NCBI GenBank assembly: GCA_029379385.1
Contig: CM055613.1
Span: 13,286,001-13,350,000 of the forward strand
Source of the DNA: Quillaja saponaria
Lineage: Eukaryota; Streptophyta; Magnoliopsida; Fabales; Quillajaceae
DNA: 64,000 nt
Reading direction: 5' to 3'
Shown: in pieces, positions 48,531 through 60,321 of the stretch
Position numbering within the stretch: the first letter of the stretch is position 1
How the letters are laid out: the number at the start of each line of letters is the position of its first letter
Notes under the pieces: model-generated
The model's input: only the letters and a program-made list of their open reading frames with translations
The model's database searches: none
Told to the model about the DNA's origin: nothing
Program-made: the position numbers and the translations under genes

Positions 48531-51500
48531 AAAAAAAGGAGAAAATTTAGAAAAGAAAATTAAAAAAATCAGTAATATAATAAACAACGGAAATTGACTT
48601 TAAAAATATATATATTTGGATAAATTATTTAGTGTAAGAGACTGGAAATAGTTAATTTTAGACTAACTATTTATTGTTTTTTTAATAAAATTTTAATATT
48701 TTTTCAAGTCTTAATTTTTTAACTACAATAGATATCCTAGAAATTTTTTTTTTTATCATGTGAGGTTTGATTTACTAAAGTATACATATGGAAGCATGCT
48801 AAGTAGTAATTAATTATGTGCCAAATTTATTATTGGAAATATAATTAATTAATATGCCACTTGTTTTTCTTTACCAATTGATAGAAATTCTACGACACAT
48901 AGAATGCCCATGTTTCAAACTATAGGTATTTGCTTGTCTTTTTATGTGTAGATTGAAGATTAATACAATTAATTAGTTTAGTCTTAGCAAAAAAAAAAAA
49001 TGATTAAATTAGTTTTGAATGTTATATATTTCATGCCAACTTAGTAGATGTATAAAATTATAAATCCAACATGTCTATAAATCGGAAACATCATTGTCCG
49101 TCAATCCGTCTCAATTTGATATAAATATATTATATTTTTATTTTATTAGAAAAATATTAAAAATTATTGTTTTTAACTTTACATTATTTTTATCTGAATT
49201 AATTATTATTTGAGAAACTGCTCTCATCTCTTTTTTTTGGTTTTATATTATTTGAATCATCCAGTTTGTTATTTATTCTTTAAATCATTTGATTAACCAA
49301 ACTGGTGTTTATATCATTTAAATATTATAAATTATTAATTAACTCACGTTATTTCAAGTAAGTAATATAACTAATTAACATGATACTCTTTACTCTTTGA
49401 TATTATCACATATATATTGTCATGCTTTAATTATATCACATATATTATTGTCCGATACTATTTAATTTATTTTTTAAACATACATAATATTAACTTACAG
49501 AATTTCAGATTTGATATTTTGTATTATACTGATATAGTAAATACATGATTACGTATATAACTCTAAACACTTTATACAACTACTGTCAATATTGTATATT
49601 CAATTCATTTGGAAGTTTATAATAAATAATTTAAGCATCCTAATAGTCATTATCAATCTAGTTTCAACGCAATTAGATTGATAACTTAATTTATTAAAAA
49701 AATTGTTTTCATATTTATTTTGAGCAGATAAATATATATTATCAAATTGACTATGATAAGAATTAATTATGATGAAATCCTATCTATCTTGCAGATGGTG
49801 ATATGTCATTCACATAATAATTAAATTATAAAAAGGCATAGCAAGATTTTGGATGTGACATGCGAACACCCACATTGAAAAGCTGGTTTTGGTAGTTGTC
49901 CTATATAATTGTCCTCTCCAGAATTCTTTCTTTCTTTGTCGTCAAATTTACGGTTCATTTCGCTATCTTAAAAATATATTATACTATAAATAAAAAATTT
50001 ATCTTTTAAATTTAGAACATTTTATTCTTCTGTTAGAACTCTTTAACGTCATTGTGATCAATTAATTAACCTAATTATATGATCATCCAAATCATCTCTC
50101 TCAATATTAAGTGTTTAGCTAATTAAGAGTAAGGAATAAAAAAAATATGAAAGCAGAGAGCAAAAAAAATAAAATTAAAGACAAATAAATAATATTTATC
50201 CTTTGTGGCATTTAGATATTATAAGAAAATAAAAGAGAAAGAAAATAATAGAATATAAGAAAATAAAAGTAAATGATAGTACATTTTTTTTTCGAGTGAA
50301 ACGAAAAGAAAAAAAAAATCTTAAATTCTTTTATAATTATGTTTTGAAAAATATTTATTTGGTTAAGTAAGATTTAGTAGAAATGAAATTCAAAGAGATC
50401 TTAAAAGTGAATTAGTTGAGAGATTTTTTATAACAAGTATCACTTCTTAAGATGATAATTGATAATATAAAAAATTTATATCATTTATTGTAGTGTTGAC
50501 ATTGATTTCAATGTAATATAATAAATAATTTATTATTTTTATAGTATTTTAAATTTCAAAATTTATATTTCTTATATTTAAAAAAAATATTTGTAGGACA
50601 CTTATTAGAAAAATATTTTAAGAAAATGTGTTGAATTATTTTTCCTTTAATTTATTTGTATTTTCATCCAATAGGCCATAAAAGAACCAGAAAAATCAAA
50701 GATAGAATAAGACATTAATAGCTCTTTTCGTTAACCTGAAGTGATTATAATCCTTTTGTTTAAATATAAATAAATAGCACGTTTGAATCAGTTACCTTTA
50801 ATTTTTTAATATAAAAAAAACAATATTTAAGATTTTGTATTAGTATTTGTTTTTTGGTGCAAGAGTTTGTATTAATTTGCTATGCATGAAGCAACACTAT
50901 GAACTATATTATTTTTATCAACATAATATTATTGTCAGTAACTAGCTAAATTATATAGAAACACCCAGTTGCTTTTAATATTTTGAATTATTGGTTGCAT
51001 ATTTGTTTGTAGCAGAGATTTTCTTAAAATGAATAGTACGTGACATTTACGTTTTTGTGGATATATTATTTTGTGTACAATAAACACATAATAGACAAAT
51101 TCTTAAATAAAAATTATAATGATAAAGAATGATTCCAAATTAGCTCTAAATATATATTAATATAATATCAAACATAGATTCCAATACTCTTTGTTATTAA
51201 ACTTTTAATTAAGACAAGAGGAGACAATCACATTTATGTATAATTATTGTGAATGTTATGTTTATATGAATTTAGTAGCAAACTCGGTTAGCTATTCTCT
51301 TTGAATTTTACTACTTGACAATATCATAGGTGATGCTCTCTCTTTCTAGAGATTTAATTTAGTTTTTTTTTTTTTTTGGAATAAATAAACTAAATAAATT
51401 GATGTATTGAAAGATAAAAAATAATGATACTTTATTGACCAACAAAAATTTGCTTCAAATTCATATTATGGAATGGTAATGATTTGGCTTATTTACAACT

Positions 51501-51876
51501 TCAATTGAAAGATATAATAATTAATATAATATAAATAATTAAAAAAGCAAGGTGAGGATGATGAAGCTCATAATTGGGGATACAAGCACCATTCTAATAG
51601 TAACATGACACGTTTAAATAACATGTGATTGTGGGACCTACAGACAATTAAGCAAGTTCTAAGCCGTGTGGGGTTGCAAATGTGGGACCTACACAAATCA
51701 CAATTTTTTAGTTGGGCCATGTAAAAGACAGATAGAGTTTACAGCTGGCTATGTGTTTGCTTTCATGGAAAGTCAAGTGCGAACCACAGAAGTTACCAGA
51801 GAAAATCCGTGCAGGCTTGTCGTGCTATGTGCTTTCATGTATTTGTTTTAGCACAAAAAAAATCACAACACAGTAA
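48531..51876. other. Gene-empty AT-rich intergenic DNA
   Basis: About 3.3 kb of very AT-rich sequence full of short A/T runs. No coding frame of interest, no terminal repeats and no RNA gene that I can recognise. 51600-51720 has two copies of a TGTGGGACCTACA phrase about 48 bp apart (51630, 51678). Confidence 0.55.
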
Positions 51877-51948
51877 TGTGGCTGCTGGGATTCGAGCCCA
51901 GGTCTCCACGGCCACAACGTGGAATTCTTACCACTAAACTACAGCCAC
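51877..51948 (-). tRNA. tRNA-His (anticodon GTG)
   Basis: Complete cloverleaf on the minus strand: acceptor stem GTGGCTG pairs with CAGCCAC, D-arm with TAGTGGTAAGAAT, anticodon stem CCACG/CGTGG enclosing loop TTGTGGC (anticodon GTG), and T-arm CTGGGCTCGAATCCCAG with a good B box. Discriminator A. An eight-T run follows at 51862-51855 as a Pol III terminator. No intron. Looks functional. Confidence 0.95.
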
Positions 51949-52664
51949 TACGTGATTATGACAAGTCTCCCGTCATTATAGATTAATGATAACATTGTGT
52001 TCACATAGATTAGACGAAGCGCAGCGAAGTGGCAAACTGTTTCAGTCTTGGTTGCTTTTGTTCTTAGGTCTGGGAAGTCCGTCGGTATAAGAGTTACATA
52101 AGAGAGCTAACTCTCTTCTTATAAACTCTCATGATTCCTAAACGACGACGTATATTTAAAAAGACATCAAGAGATTTTACAAATTAAACCAAGTGACACA
52201 TTCAGTTTGCAACAGTTTCAACCTTAAACATGTGGGTCTTTTAAATGGTCACGAATAACAGGCTTTAATATATTCTGTTCTTCTCAAGCAAGGGCTTACA
52301 TTTGGTGACAAAAAGGAATTCTTTAAGATAGATGAAGTAAAGGTCGAGCTAATCCATTGTTGTTATTCCTACACTGCAAAATGGTACAATATTCATGTCT
52401 GCCGTACTTTAAAGTTCAACACAAAACTTAGGAAACTGCACAAGTTGACGGGATGTTCTTTCATAGATAAATCTGAAAAAACAGTTTTAGGATATGTTAT
52501 TACATTTATCTGGAACGTTTGCTTGGTTTGTATTCCTCAGTTTAGAGTATAATTTTGAGGAATTGGGGAGGATACAATGGAATCCCAAGCAGAGAAGCTC
52601 TAATATTTTCTGTTTTGGCTTGGCAAGTCACTCAACATTAGAGAAACTTCATTACTATTTGTCC
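51949..52664. other. Intergenic between tRNA-His and the WD40 pseudogene
   Basis: Ordinary AT-rich spacer, with the probable former 3' UTR of the WD40 locus at its right end. No gene or repeat recognised. Confidence 0.5.
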
Positions 52665-55600
52665 TTATGCCTTCCAAACACGAATAGTGCCATTGACAGA
52701 GGCAGTTATCATGCAGTTGTCCTTTGGGTGATAACTTACACTTGTAACCTGTTGAACAAAAAATCACAGGCATTGTATCATCGTCATATAATTCTAAATG
52801 GAGTAATCTAATCTGTAAATCAAACATGGTATCAAGTTCTTGTTACAACGGAGCATTTTACTTTTAACAGTGGTTGTCAAACAATTTAAGTCTTAACACT
52901 ACAAATCAAATGACATTTTATAGGTAACAGTGGTTTCAAACAATTTGATATCACGGATTATTTTGATAAGTAATTCGATAAAACAGGTTTGAAATCATAA
53001 TGGACTAGGTGCATCATCCTGATACTAAATTCAGTTTAAACTCCTGAGATATTCTGTAGGATAGTTTTATAACTGCTGTGTCATTTCCAGAGATCTAGTC
53101 AGAAGGTGCAGCAAGGATGGAAAGCAATATTTTCAACAAAGGCAAATGACATTTCCCACAGTCAATTTATGAAAATCACAATATATTATACATATACCTG
53201 AGCCATAAATAATGTATTGGGTTTGAACAAGGTTTAGAGTAACTGGCTCAATCTATGATCTTTTACGGCATGATAAGAGTTCATACAGAACTAACTCGAT
53301 TTATCAGATGCATCTCGGGAAGCTTATTATTCCTAATAAAAGACTAAGGAAGCCAAAATATTCCTACTTAGTAAAAAGAAGATCTACAATGGCCATTTAG
53401 CATTTAAAAATATCTTTATCATAGTTTACGTAAACAATAAAGAAAGGGCAAGAAATGACTATAACACTGAGGTATGGGCTCGGAGTGTTTTTGAACTTAT
53501 GCCTATCATATCACCAAAGGATTGCATTTGTACAGATTAGATAACAAAATGGACTGTTTGGTAGTGCTAAAAAAGGATATTAGCATCCTCAAACTAACCT
53601 TACAAGGCCTTTATATTCTTGTAACAGTTCACCTGTAGATCTGTCACATGAAAACCAGTGTAAGGACCAGCAAAAGCAAGAGAAAACATATAATTTTAAT
53701 TTTCAAAGCATTTTATGAGAAAAATACGCGTCCAAAAGACATTATGTAGAATCCAAGCAACTGGCTAGTATGCAGTTACCATCATTCGACATTGCGATAC
53801 GACTGACAGCTTGCCCCAAGTTGTCAGATATTTCTCTAGTTAAAAATAAAAAAGACAACATCAAAAAGAAGTATTTGTATAAAGACAAATGCAGCAGTAA
53901 AGACATATAGATGGTAGTGCATATTGTTAATCTCAATCGAGACAAGCTCTTGAAATATAATTAAGAATGTTGTTTGTGGTTTTTTCAGTTATGGTACTAC
54001 ATACCTATCAATGCACGAGCAAATGTTCGAACAGTTCCATGAACACTACCGCCAATAATTTCAGTTTTTGTTAAACAAACAGACATCACAGCATCATGCT
54101 GTCTGAAAACGAATCAATAATCTGAACATTACACCATTACTTTTGAATGGCTATGCATGATGATGGTGATGATTGTGATAAGAATAGGGAAAACATATAT
54201 AAAAAAGTGCCTACCTGAATCAGTTCAGTGCTGTGGGATCAGCAACCCCAAGTGCACAATGATTGATCATAGCCTGCTGAGACTACAACAGATGATAGTC
54301 ATTGATGCTCTAATTTTCTTTTCCGGGAGGACGAGATAAATCATCTGGATGACGATATCCAAGAAAATAATAAGAGAAACAACTAGTTTAACTTCTGGAA
54401 CCTTAATGGAATTGTTTAGTTGGCAGACACAGGATTCAAACAAGAGAATTAGACAAATCACATAACCTCAAAAAATCTTGATAACAATAACAAAAGAATA
54501 TCTAACGTTTACGTTGCAGAGGGACAGAGAGACTGACTTTTAAAAAAATCATGAAAACAAAAGAAAGCCCCAAACATCGCCATCATGACCATGAAATTTT
54601 AGTATTACACGTCCTACAATAAACTAACACATTGTTAGTAAAATGGGTTTAAATTAACAGAGTGAGAAAGGGCTTGTACGCAAGCACATGTAGTTGTAGG
54701 TATGTTTTTTCCAACTTGCATTCATCTTTTGGAAAGTTAAAGATATAAGTGTACTTCCCAAAGGCTGAATTAAACGATTTGAAACCAGTTTTCATTGATT
54801 TTTGCACTTCAAAGATAGAAATTCTCTTAGGACATGCCTTACTTCTGCTTCTAGTGTTTTTCATGTACTACATAACCATAAACTTGTTGATGCTTCTACT
54901 TGAACATTACAAAATTCATCTAATACGTTGCCAGCAGTTTATATTTTCCATTAACAGCTCAATAATTTAGTCTTTTCACTGAAATAGACTGAGCCCTATG
55001 AGCAAAACATGAAAAAATGGAGTAAGTTTAAGCTTTGTTACGATCAAGTACTGCAGTTTTTCCTAACTATTTTAGTGGAAATCTAGTAAATATAGTAAAC
55101 TCAAGCTGGATTCATCCAATTCAGACATAAACACACAGACATTTTCTGAGCATCCAAACAGTGAAAAAATGTGTGCCCTTTTTTAACTTAGGGTTACTTC
55201 GAACAATAAAGAGAAGCCATTTTTCCATCAATTATGTAAAATGAACCCAAACAGTAAGTATCTAGCAGATAAGAAAGAGAGAGAAGGAATAGTAGAGTAC
55301 GTGGTAACGGACGTCACGTACTTCACGGCCGTGTGAATTCCACGGTGGGGATTCCAGAAGCGAATGGTACTGTCTTTGCCAGAACTCAGGCAATAATTAG
55401 CGTTGGCGTTGGACCTTGCAGCTAACACCGCCCCTTCATGGCCTTTGAGTACGTTAACCACCTTCTTCGGCAGATCGGAAATACTCATCTCTTTCAATCT
55501 TCCTCTGCACTCAAACTTAGTCTGTGGGCGGGAAATGCTAACGTGCGCAGGAGAGAAAATTTACTTTCGGGCTTTTTTGGGTGTATTTTTGAGTGGACCT

Positions 55601-56918
55601 TCTAGCCCATTGAATTTCACAGCATTTACCTGCATATAAAGGACATGTCAGAAATTTTAAATTGTGCAGATGACTATGAAATCCACCTTACTCCAGATTA
55701 TGTTTCATCTCTTCCTTGTAGATAATAGTCATTGATAATCTAATTTTCTTTTCCGGGAGGACGAGATAAATCATCTGGACGACGATATCAAAGAAAATAA
55801 GAAGAGAAACAACTAGTTTAACTTCCGGAACCTTAATGGAATTGTTTAGTTGGCAGACACAGGGTTCAAACAAGAGAATTAGACAAATCACATAACCTCA
55901 AAAAATCTTGATAACAATAACAAAAGAATATCTAACGTTTACGTTGCAGAGGGACAGAGAGCCTGGCTTTTAAAAAAATCATGAAAACAAAAGAAAGCCC
56001 CAAACATCGCCATCATGATCATGAAATTTTAGTATTACACGTCCTACAATAAAATAACACATTGTTAGTAAAATGGGTTTAAATTAACAGAGTGAGAAAG
56101 GGCTTGTACGCAAGCACATGTAGTGGTAGGTATGTTTTTTCCAACTTGCATTCATCTTTTGGAAAGTTAAAGATATAAGTGTACTTCCCAAAGGCTGAAT
56201 TAAACGATTTGAAACCAGTTTTCATTGATTTTTGCACTTCAAAGATGGAAATTCTCTTAGGACATGCCTTACTTCTGCTTCTAGTGTTTTTCATGTACTA
56301 CATAACCATAAACTTGTTGATGCTTCTACTTGAACATTACAAAATTCATCTAATACGTTGCCAGCAGTTTATATTTTCCATTAACAGCTCAATAATTTAG
56401 TCTTTTCACTGAAATAGACTGAGCCCTATGAGCAAAACATGAAAAAATGGAGTAAGTTTAAGCTTTGTTACGATCAAGTACTGCAGTTTTTCCTAACTAT
56501 TTTAGTGGAAATCTAGTAAATATAGTAAACTCAAGCTGGATTCATCCAATTCAGACATAAACACACAGACATTTTCTGAGCATCCAAACAGTGAAAAAAT
56601 GTGTGCCCTTTTTTAACTTAGGGTTACTTCGAACAATAAAGAGAAGCCATTTTTCCATCAATTATGTAAAATGAACCCAAACAGTAAGTATCTAGCAGAT
56701 AAGAAAGAGAGAGAAGGAATAGTAGAGTACGTGGTAACGGACGTCACGTACTTCACGGCCGTGTGAATTCCACGGTGGGGATTCCAGAAGCGAATGGTAC
56801 TGTCTTTGCCAGAACTCAGGCAATAATTAGCGTTGGCGTTGGACCTTGCAGCTAACACCGCCCCTTCATGGCCTTTGAGTACGTTAACCACCTTCTTCGG
56901 CAGATCGGAAATACTCAT
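52665..56918 (-). pseudogene. WDR83/MORG1-like WD40-repeat pseudogene
   Basis: Remnants in gene order on the minus strand: first exon (about 56918-56745 and a second copy 55488-55315: MSISDLPKKVVNVLKGHEG, GKDSTIRFWNPHRGIH); 54293-54228 (VVSAGYDQSL, then an in-frame TGA, then SHSTELIQ); 54110-54003 (VMSVCLTKTEIIGGSV with frame disruption); 53838-53757 (REISDNLGQAV, SNDGNCILASCLDST); about 53645-53608 (DRSTGELLQEYKG); 52748-52665 (VTSVSYHPKDNCMITASVNG, IRVWKA stop). Missing are the segments for WD repeats 2-3 and the HTCKSYKLD-type repeat. The intact family member is a scaffold tied to MAPK signalling and splicing. With lost exons, a stop and frame breaks, this copy cannot make the full propeller. 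Family call from the N-terminal signature is firm. Confidence 0.85.
54296..55610 (-). repeat. Tandem segmental duplication, copy A
   Basis: 1315 bp nearly identical to copy B, at a constant offset of 1430 bp. By eye only about a dozen substitutions, clustered in the first 400 bp. It carries exon 1 and upstream sequence of the WD40 pseudogene and lacks a 57-bp stretch present in copy B near the right end. Confidence 0.95.
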
Positions 56919-57097
56919 CTCTTTCAATCTTCCTCTGCACTCAAACTTAGTCTGTGGGCGGGAAATGCTAACGTGCGCAGGAGAGAAAATTTACTTTCGG
57001 GCTTTTTTGGGTGTATCGAATGGTATTCTGGGCCTTATGGCCCATTTATTTCTGGATTTGTAAACGTTAAAGTTTTTGAGTGGACCTTCTAGCCCAT
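55726..57097 (-). repeat. Tandem segmental duplication, copy B
   Basis: Partner of 54296-55610. It includes a second complete exon 1 and extends through the same upstream sequence, with 57 extra bp (57017-57073) around TTCTGGGCCTTATGGCCCAT. Being farthest upstream, it retains the likely original promoter of the WD40 locus. Confidence 0.95.
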
Positions 57098-57849
57098 GGA
57101 CCCAAAGGGACAATGGACTGTGCTCTTGAGAGAATATAATTAAGAGGTTAGCAATAAAAACTTCTAATACCAATATGACTAATGAATAATTAGTATTCTA
57201 GAAATTGTTTTTTTCTAAACACAAATAGACCCATTTCGGTTTTTTAAAGAAAAAAAAAAAATCACACTTTCAGATTTTGTTAAAGTGTGATTTTGTTTTA
57301 TAAAATTAAATATTACATTAATTCAAATAATATTCAATAATTGAATAAGACTGTAATATTCTAATAATAACTAGTCAAATTTTAAATTGAGATAGAGTTG
57401 ATGAATTATGTCTTTTAATTGCTATAATAAATGACACTCGAAAATTGATTTTTTTTTTCTTTGCTTTTTTGGATATCTTTGTTATATGACTTTTCTCCTT
57501 CTAAAACTGCATACAAAATTTGCAACAAATTGGAAGCACATATTTTTTGTTTCTTAGACTTCCAATTATTATTACATGTTTAATCAATCTTAAAATAACA
57601 GCTTATACAAAAACCCATAAAGTTCTCTTCTAACGTTTTGGTAAATTAAATTGCACACACACACACAAAGTTAAGAATCATTACAACTTAATTAGTGATA
57701 GATTTTGAAAGTCCTTCTATCTCCCTTTTCACCACCTATAAATACTACTCCCTAGTCCCAATCCTCCACAATACTTTCTTCCTTACCAATCGCCAAATTC
57801 TCTCCATCCTTTTCTTCAATCAACTTACACTAGTCTGAGACTCTAAAAT
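57098..57849 (+). promoter_or_regulatory. Upstream region of the EC1-like gene, with TATA box
   Basis: AT-rich spacer with a short (CA)n at 57655-57666. CTATAAATA at 57736-57744 is a good TATA box 106 bp before the ATG, followed by a pyrimidine-rich leader. No other gene in the interval. Confidence 0.6.
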
Positions 57850-58239
57850 ATGGGTCTCAAAAACATGGCTGTCATCTTGACCTTCACATACCTCATGGTG
57901 TATGCAACAGAAGCAAGAGAGGTCTTCATGATGAACAATATTAATAATATTGCTGCGAGGCTTGAAACCAGTGGAGGCCTAGTCGATTGCTGGAACGCAC
58001 TTGCAGAATTAAAATCATGCTCGAATGAGATTGTACTTTTCTTCATCAATGGTCAGGCTGATATCGGCCCTGACTGTTGCCGTGCCATTGAAATTATCAC
58101 TCATAACTGCTGGCCTGCCATGTTGTCTTCCTTGGGTTTTACGGCTGAGGAAGGCAACATTTTACGCGGTTACTGTGATGCTGCCGCCTCTGCTCCTGCT
58201 GTTGCTCCTTCCCCAACTCCTGGTGTCTCTGTCCCCTAG
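57850..58239 (+). CDS. Egg cell-secreted protein 1 (EC1)-like, prolamin-like domain
   Basis: Single-exon, 129-residue secreted cysteine-rich protein. In Arabidopsis EC1 proteins are stored in the egg cell and released at sperm arrival to promote gamete fusion. Visible: signal peptide about 1-22 (VILTFTYLMVYATEA), then the six-Cys prolamin-like domain with Cys at 47, 57, 76, 77, 87 and 109, spacing C-X9-C-X18-CC-X9-C-X21-C. The motifs LVDCWNALAELKSCSNEIV and DCCRAIEIITHNCWP are characteristic. A Pro/Ala-rich tail ends the protein. The start at ATGGGT is the first ATG after the leader. Intronless, as the family usually is, and intact. Which EC1 paralogue it is cannot be told. Egg-cell expression is inferred from the family. 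Confidence 0.93.
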   Translation: MGLKNMAVILTFTYLMVYATEAREVFMMNNINNIAARLETSGGLVDCWNALAELKSCSNEIVLFFINGQADIGPDCCRAIEIITHNCWPAMLSSLGFTAEEGNILRGYCDAAASAPAVAPSPTPGVSVP

Positions 58240-58325
58240 CCAAGCCCCACTAGATATAGCTAGTGTTGAAGATTGATAGAGTCTTTTTTATGCTTATGCT
58301 TGTTCTCTTGGAACTTTTTATATGT

Positions 58326-58331
58326 AATAAA
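58326..58331 (+). terminator. Polyadenylation signal of the EC1-like gene
   Basis: AATAAA 87 bp after the stop codon in a U-rich 3' context. Confidence 0.5.
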
Positions 58332-58460
58332 TGAAAATGACTTTAACCCAAGTATGCATGTTTAATTCTAATTTAAAATTTAAAAGTACTTATTTGTTAT
58401 ATTATACATATAATTTAATTCAGTTCGTAAGTACTATAAATATTTTTGTTTCGTGCACCT

Positions 58461-58552
58461 ATAACTCTCAAGTAAAATATTCATATTTATAATTTATCTT
58501 TAATTTATAACTCTCAAGTAAAATATTCATATTTATAATTTATCTTTAATTT
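58461..58552. repeat. 46-bp perfect tandem duplication
   Basis: ATAACTCTCAAGTAAAATAT and the following 26 bases recur immediately at an offset of 46 bp (58461 and 58507). No differences were seen by eye, so it is recent. Confidence 0.9.
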
Positions 58553-58742
58553 ATTTGTGATTGTGATCGTAGGAAGTACTCATGCGTGTATCAATATCCT
58601 TGTGTAAATGAAATGATTGGATGAGTGTTTCCCTCTTCTAACCAAAGCGTGTTAATAGGAAAGCAACCAATTATGTATTTTGCCTTCTTTAATAGAATGA
58701 TTATATTAATATATATAATTCTGATAAATAAATTCGCATATT

Positions 58743-58815
58743 GGCCTATTAGTTCAGTTGGTTAGAACGTCGTGCTAATTACGCGAAGGTCGCAGGTTCG
58801 AGACTGCATGGGCCA
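58743..58815 (+). tRNA. tRNA-Ile (anticodon AAT), T-arm damaged
   Basis: Strong similarity to plant tRNA-Ile(AAT): acceptor GGCCTAT/ATGGGCC (one G-T pair), D-stem GTTC/GAAC (both sides changed together from the usual GCTC/GAGC), anticodon loop CTAATTA, variable loop AAGGTC, discriminator A. The T-arm reads GCAGG-TTCGAGA-CTGC, one C short of the usual CCTGC, giving 73 nt instead of 74 and spoiling the end of the B box. No T4 run follows until 58853. Possibly a pseudogene or a one-base consensus error. Confidence 0.8.
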
Positions 58816-58820
58816 AAATT

Positions 58821-59175
58821 ATTAACAAGAATTCTTATAATATGATACATTATTTTGTGCACAAATTCTAAATTTAAAATAATAAAAGATATCTCTACCA
58901 CCAGTGATTTATTGTTTAATGTTTTATTATATAACAAAATAAATATAAACTTTCACATTTAATGCATGAATCACATTTGTTGTTACATTTTTGTGATAAA
59001 CTTTAATTTCTTTTTAACGAGAATTCTTATAATATGATGCATTATTTTGTGCATAAATTCTAAATTTAAAATAATAAAAGATATTTCTACCACCAGTCAT
59101 TTGTTGTTTAATGTTTTATTATATAACAAAATCAATATAAACTTTCACATTTGATGCATCAACATGGTGAATCAC
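58821..59175. repeat. Two-copy tandem duplication, 192-bp offset
   Basis: The segment beginning GAATTCTTATAATATGAT at 58829 recurs at 59021 and both run through TTCTAAATTTAAAATAATAA, CTACCACCAGT and AACTTTCACATTT. Copies differ at several positions and by a small insertion near the end. It starts just after the tRNA-Ile gene but does not include it. Confidence 0.9.
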
Positions 59176-60321
59176 ATTTAATCTGAATCATTGATTATAA
59201 ATATGTGAAACGAGAACCAGAGTCATATATACAAGCATAAAGGTTGTGGCATGAGGCTTAGCCCCAAACTCTAGAAAACTTGAAGAATGAATTTTAATCG
59301 TTTACCATTAATTATGAATGATTTGCAGACAATTCATTCATATATATATTAATACAAGAAAAGGGACATTTTATGATTGATAATAATGATCCTAAACTCG
59401 TATAAATCCTAATATTATATAGATGAACATTAGAAATTGGAAAACTATTCAGCACTGTCGGTATATTCACTTGAAGCAATTTTATTTGAACTAAGCAAGG
59501 AGGCCAATGAGTACCTTTTCGATGTGAATCTGTATGTAACACATGAAATCTCTACGGATTTGCTTATGCCTAATAATTGTAATTTCAGTCATTTGGGAGT
59601 AGTGAGTTCAATTTTGGATGTAATTTACGAGTACAGATGATAATTTGATCTATCGAGTTCAGATATGGTCATAATTTAATAGAATATTTAAGCATTGAAA
59701 TGATCTTGTAACTAGAGAAGTAACTCATCTATTTATATATATTATGAAAATACTTAGTAATTTTTGGGTTGTGAAAAAATGTAACTGGAGAAGTAATTCA
59801 TCTACTTATATATTTTGAATATTTATATTATGAATATTTATTATGTTAGTAATGTGGGAGATATCATATTGACACCCCTTCATGTGAAATTCTGACACGT
59901 TTTGGGTTGTGGCAGGTTTTACTAAGGAGGCTCTGTTGGTGGGCCTAGAAACTAGCTCTGATAACATGCTAAAACTTTACTCTAAAATTCCATCTATTGG
60001 TATTAGGAGAAGTAAGTAACTCACTATTTATTTATATTCTGAATACTTATTGAGTAAGCAATATGAGAATTATCATACTGACCATTTTAAATCGGATCAT
60101 GACTTGTTGGACCACTTGTTAGTGTCAACATTATAAATTTTACGCAATTATTAGTACTATTCACATTTCCAAAAAAATTAAATTAAAAATAGGAGTTTCT
60201 TTTGATTGAGGATGTCTATTTTATTGTTGGTGACAATAAATCAGAGAGACACATTTTATTTGCTTATTTTGCTTATCTAACATAATATGCCTGGGATCTG
60301 GCCTGCAGATTTCTTAATCAA
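59176..60321. other. Intergenic AT-rich DNA with degenerate repeats
   Basis: No gene. A phrase AGAAGTAA(C/T)TCATCTA(T/C)TTATATAT with following TATTATGAATA-type sequence occurs at about 59716 and 59788, and a weaker copy at about 60009, suggesting an old local duplication. Confidence 0.4.

Noticed and set aside
52600..52827. 75-residue minus-strand frame at the end of the WD40 locus
   Set aside because: Wrong frame; the conserved last WD40 exon is read in another frame from 52748 to 52665.
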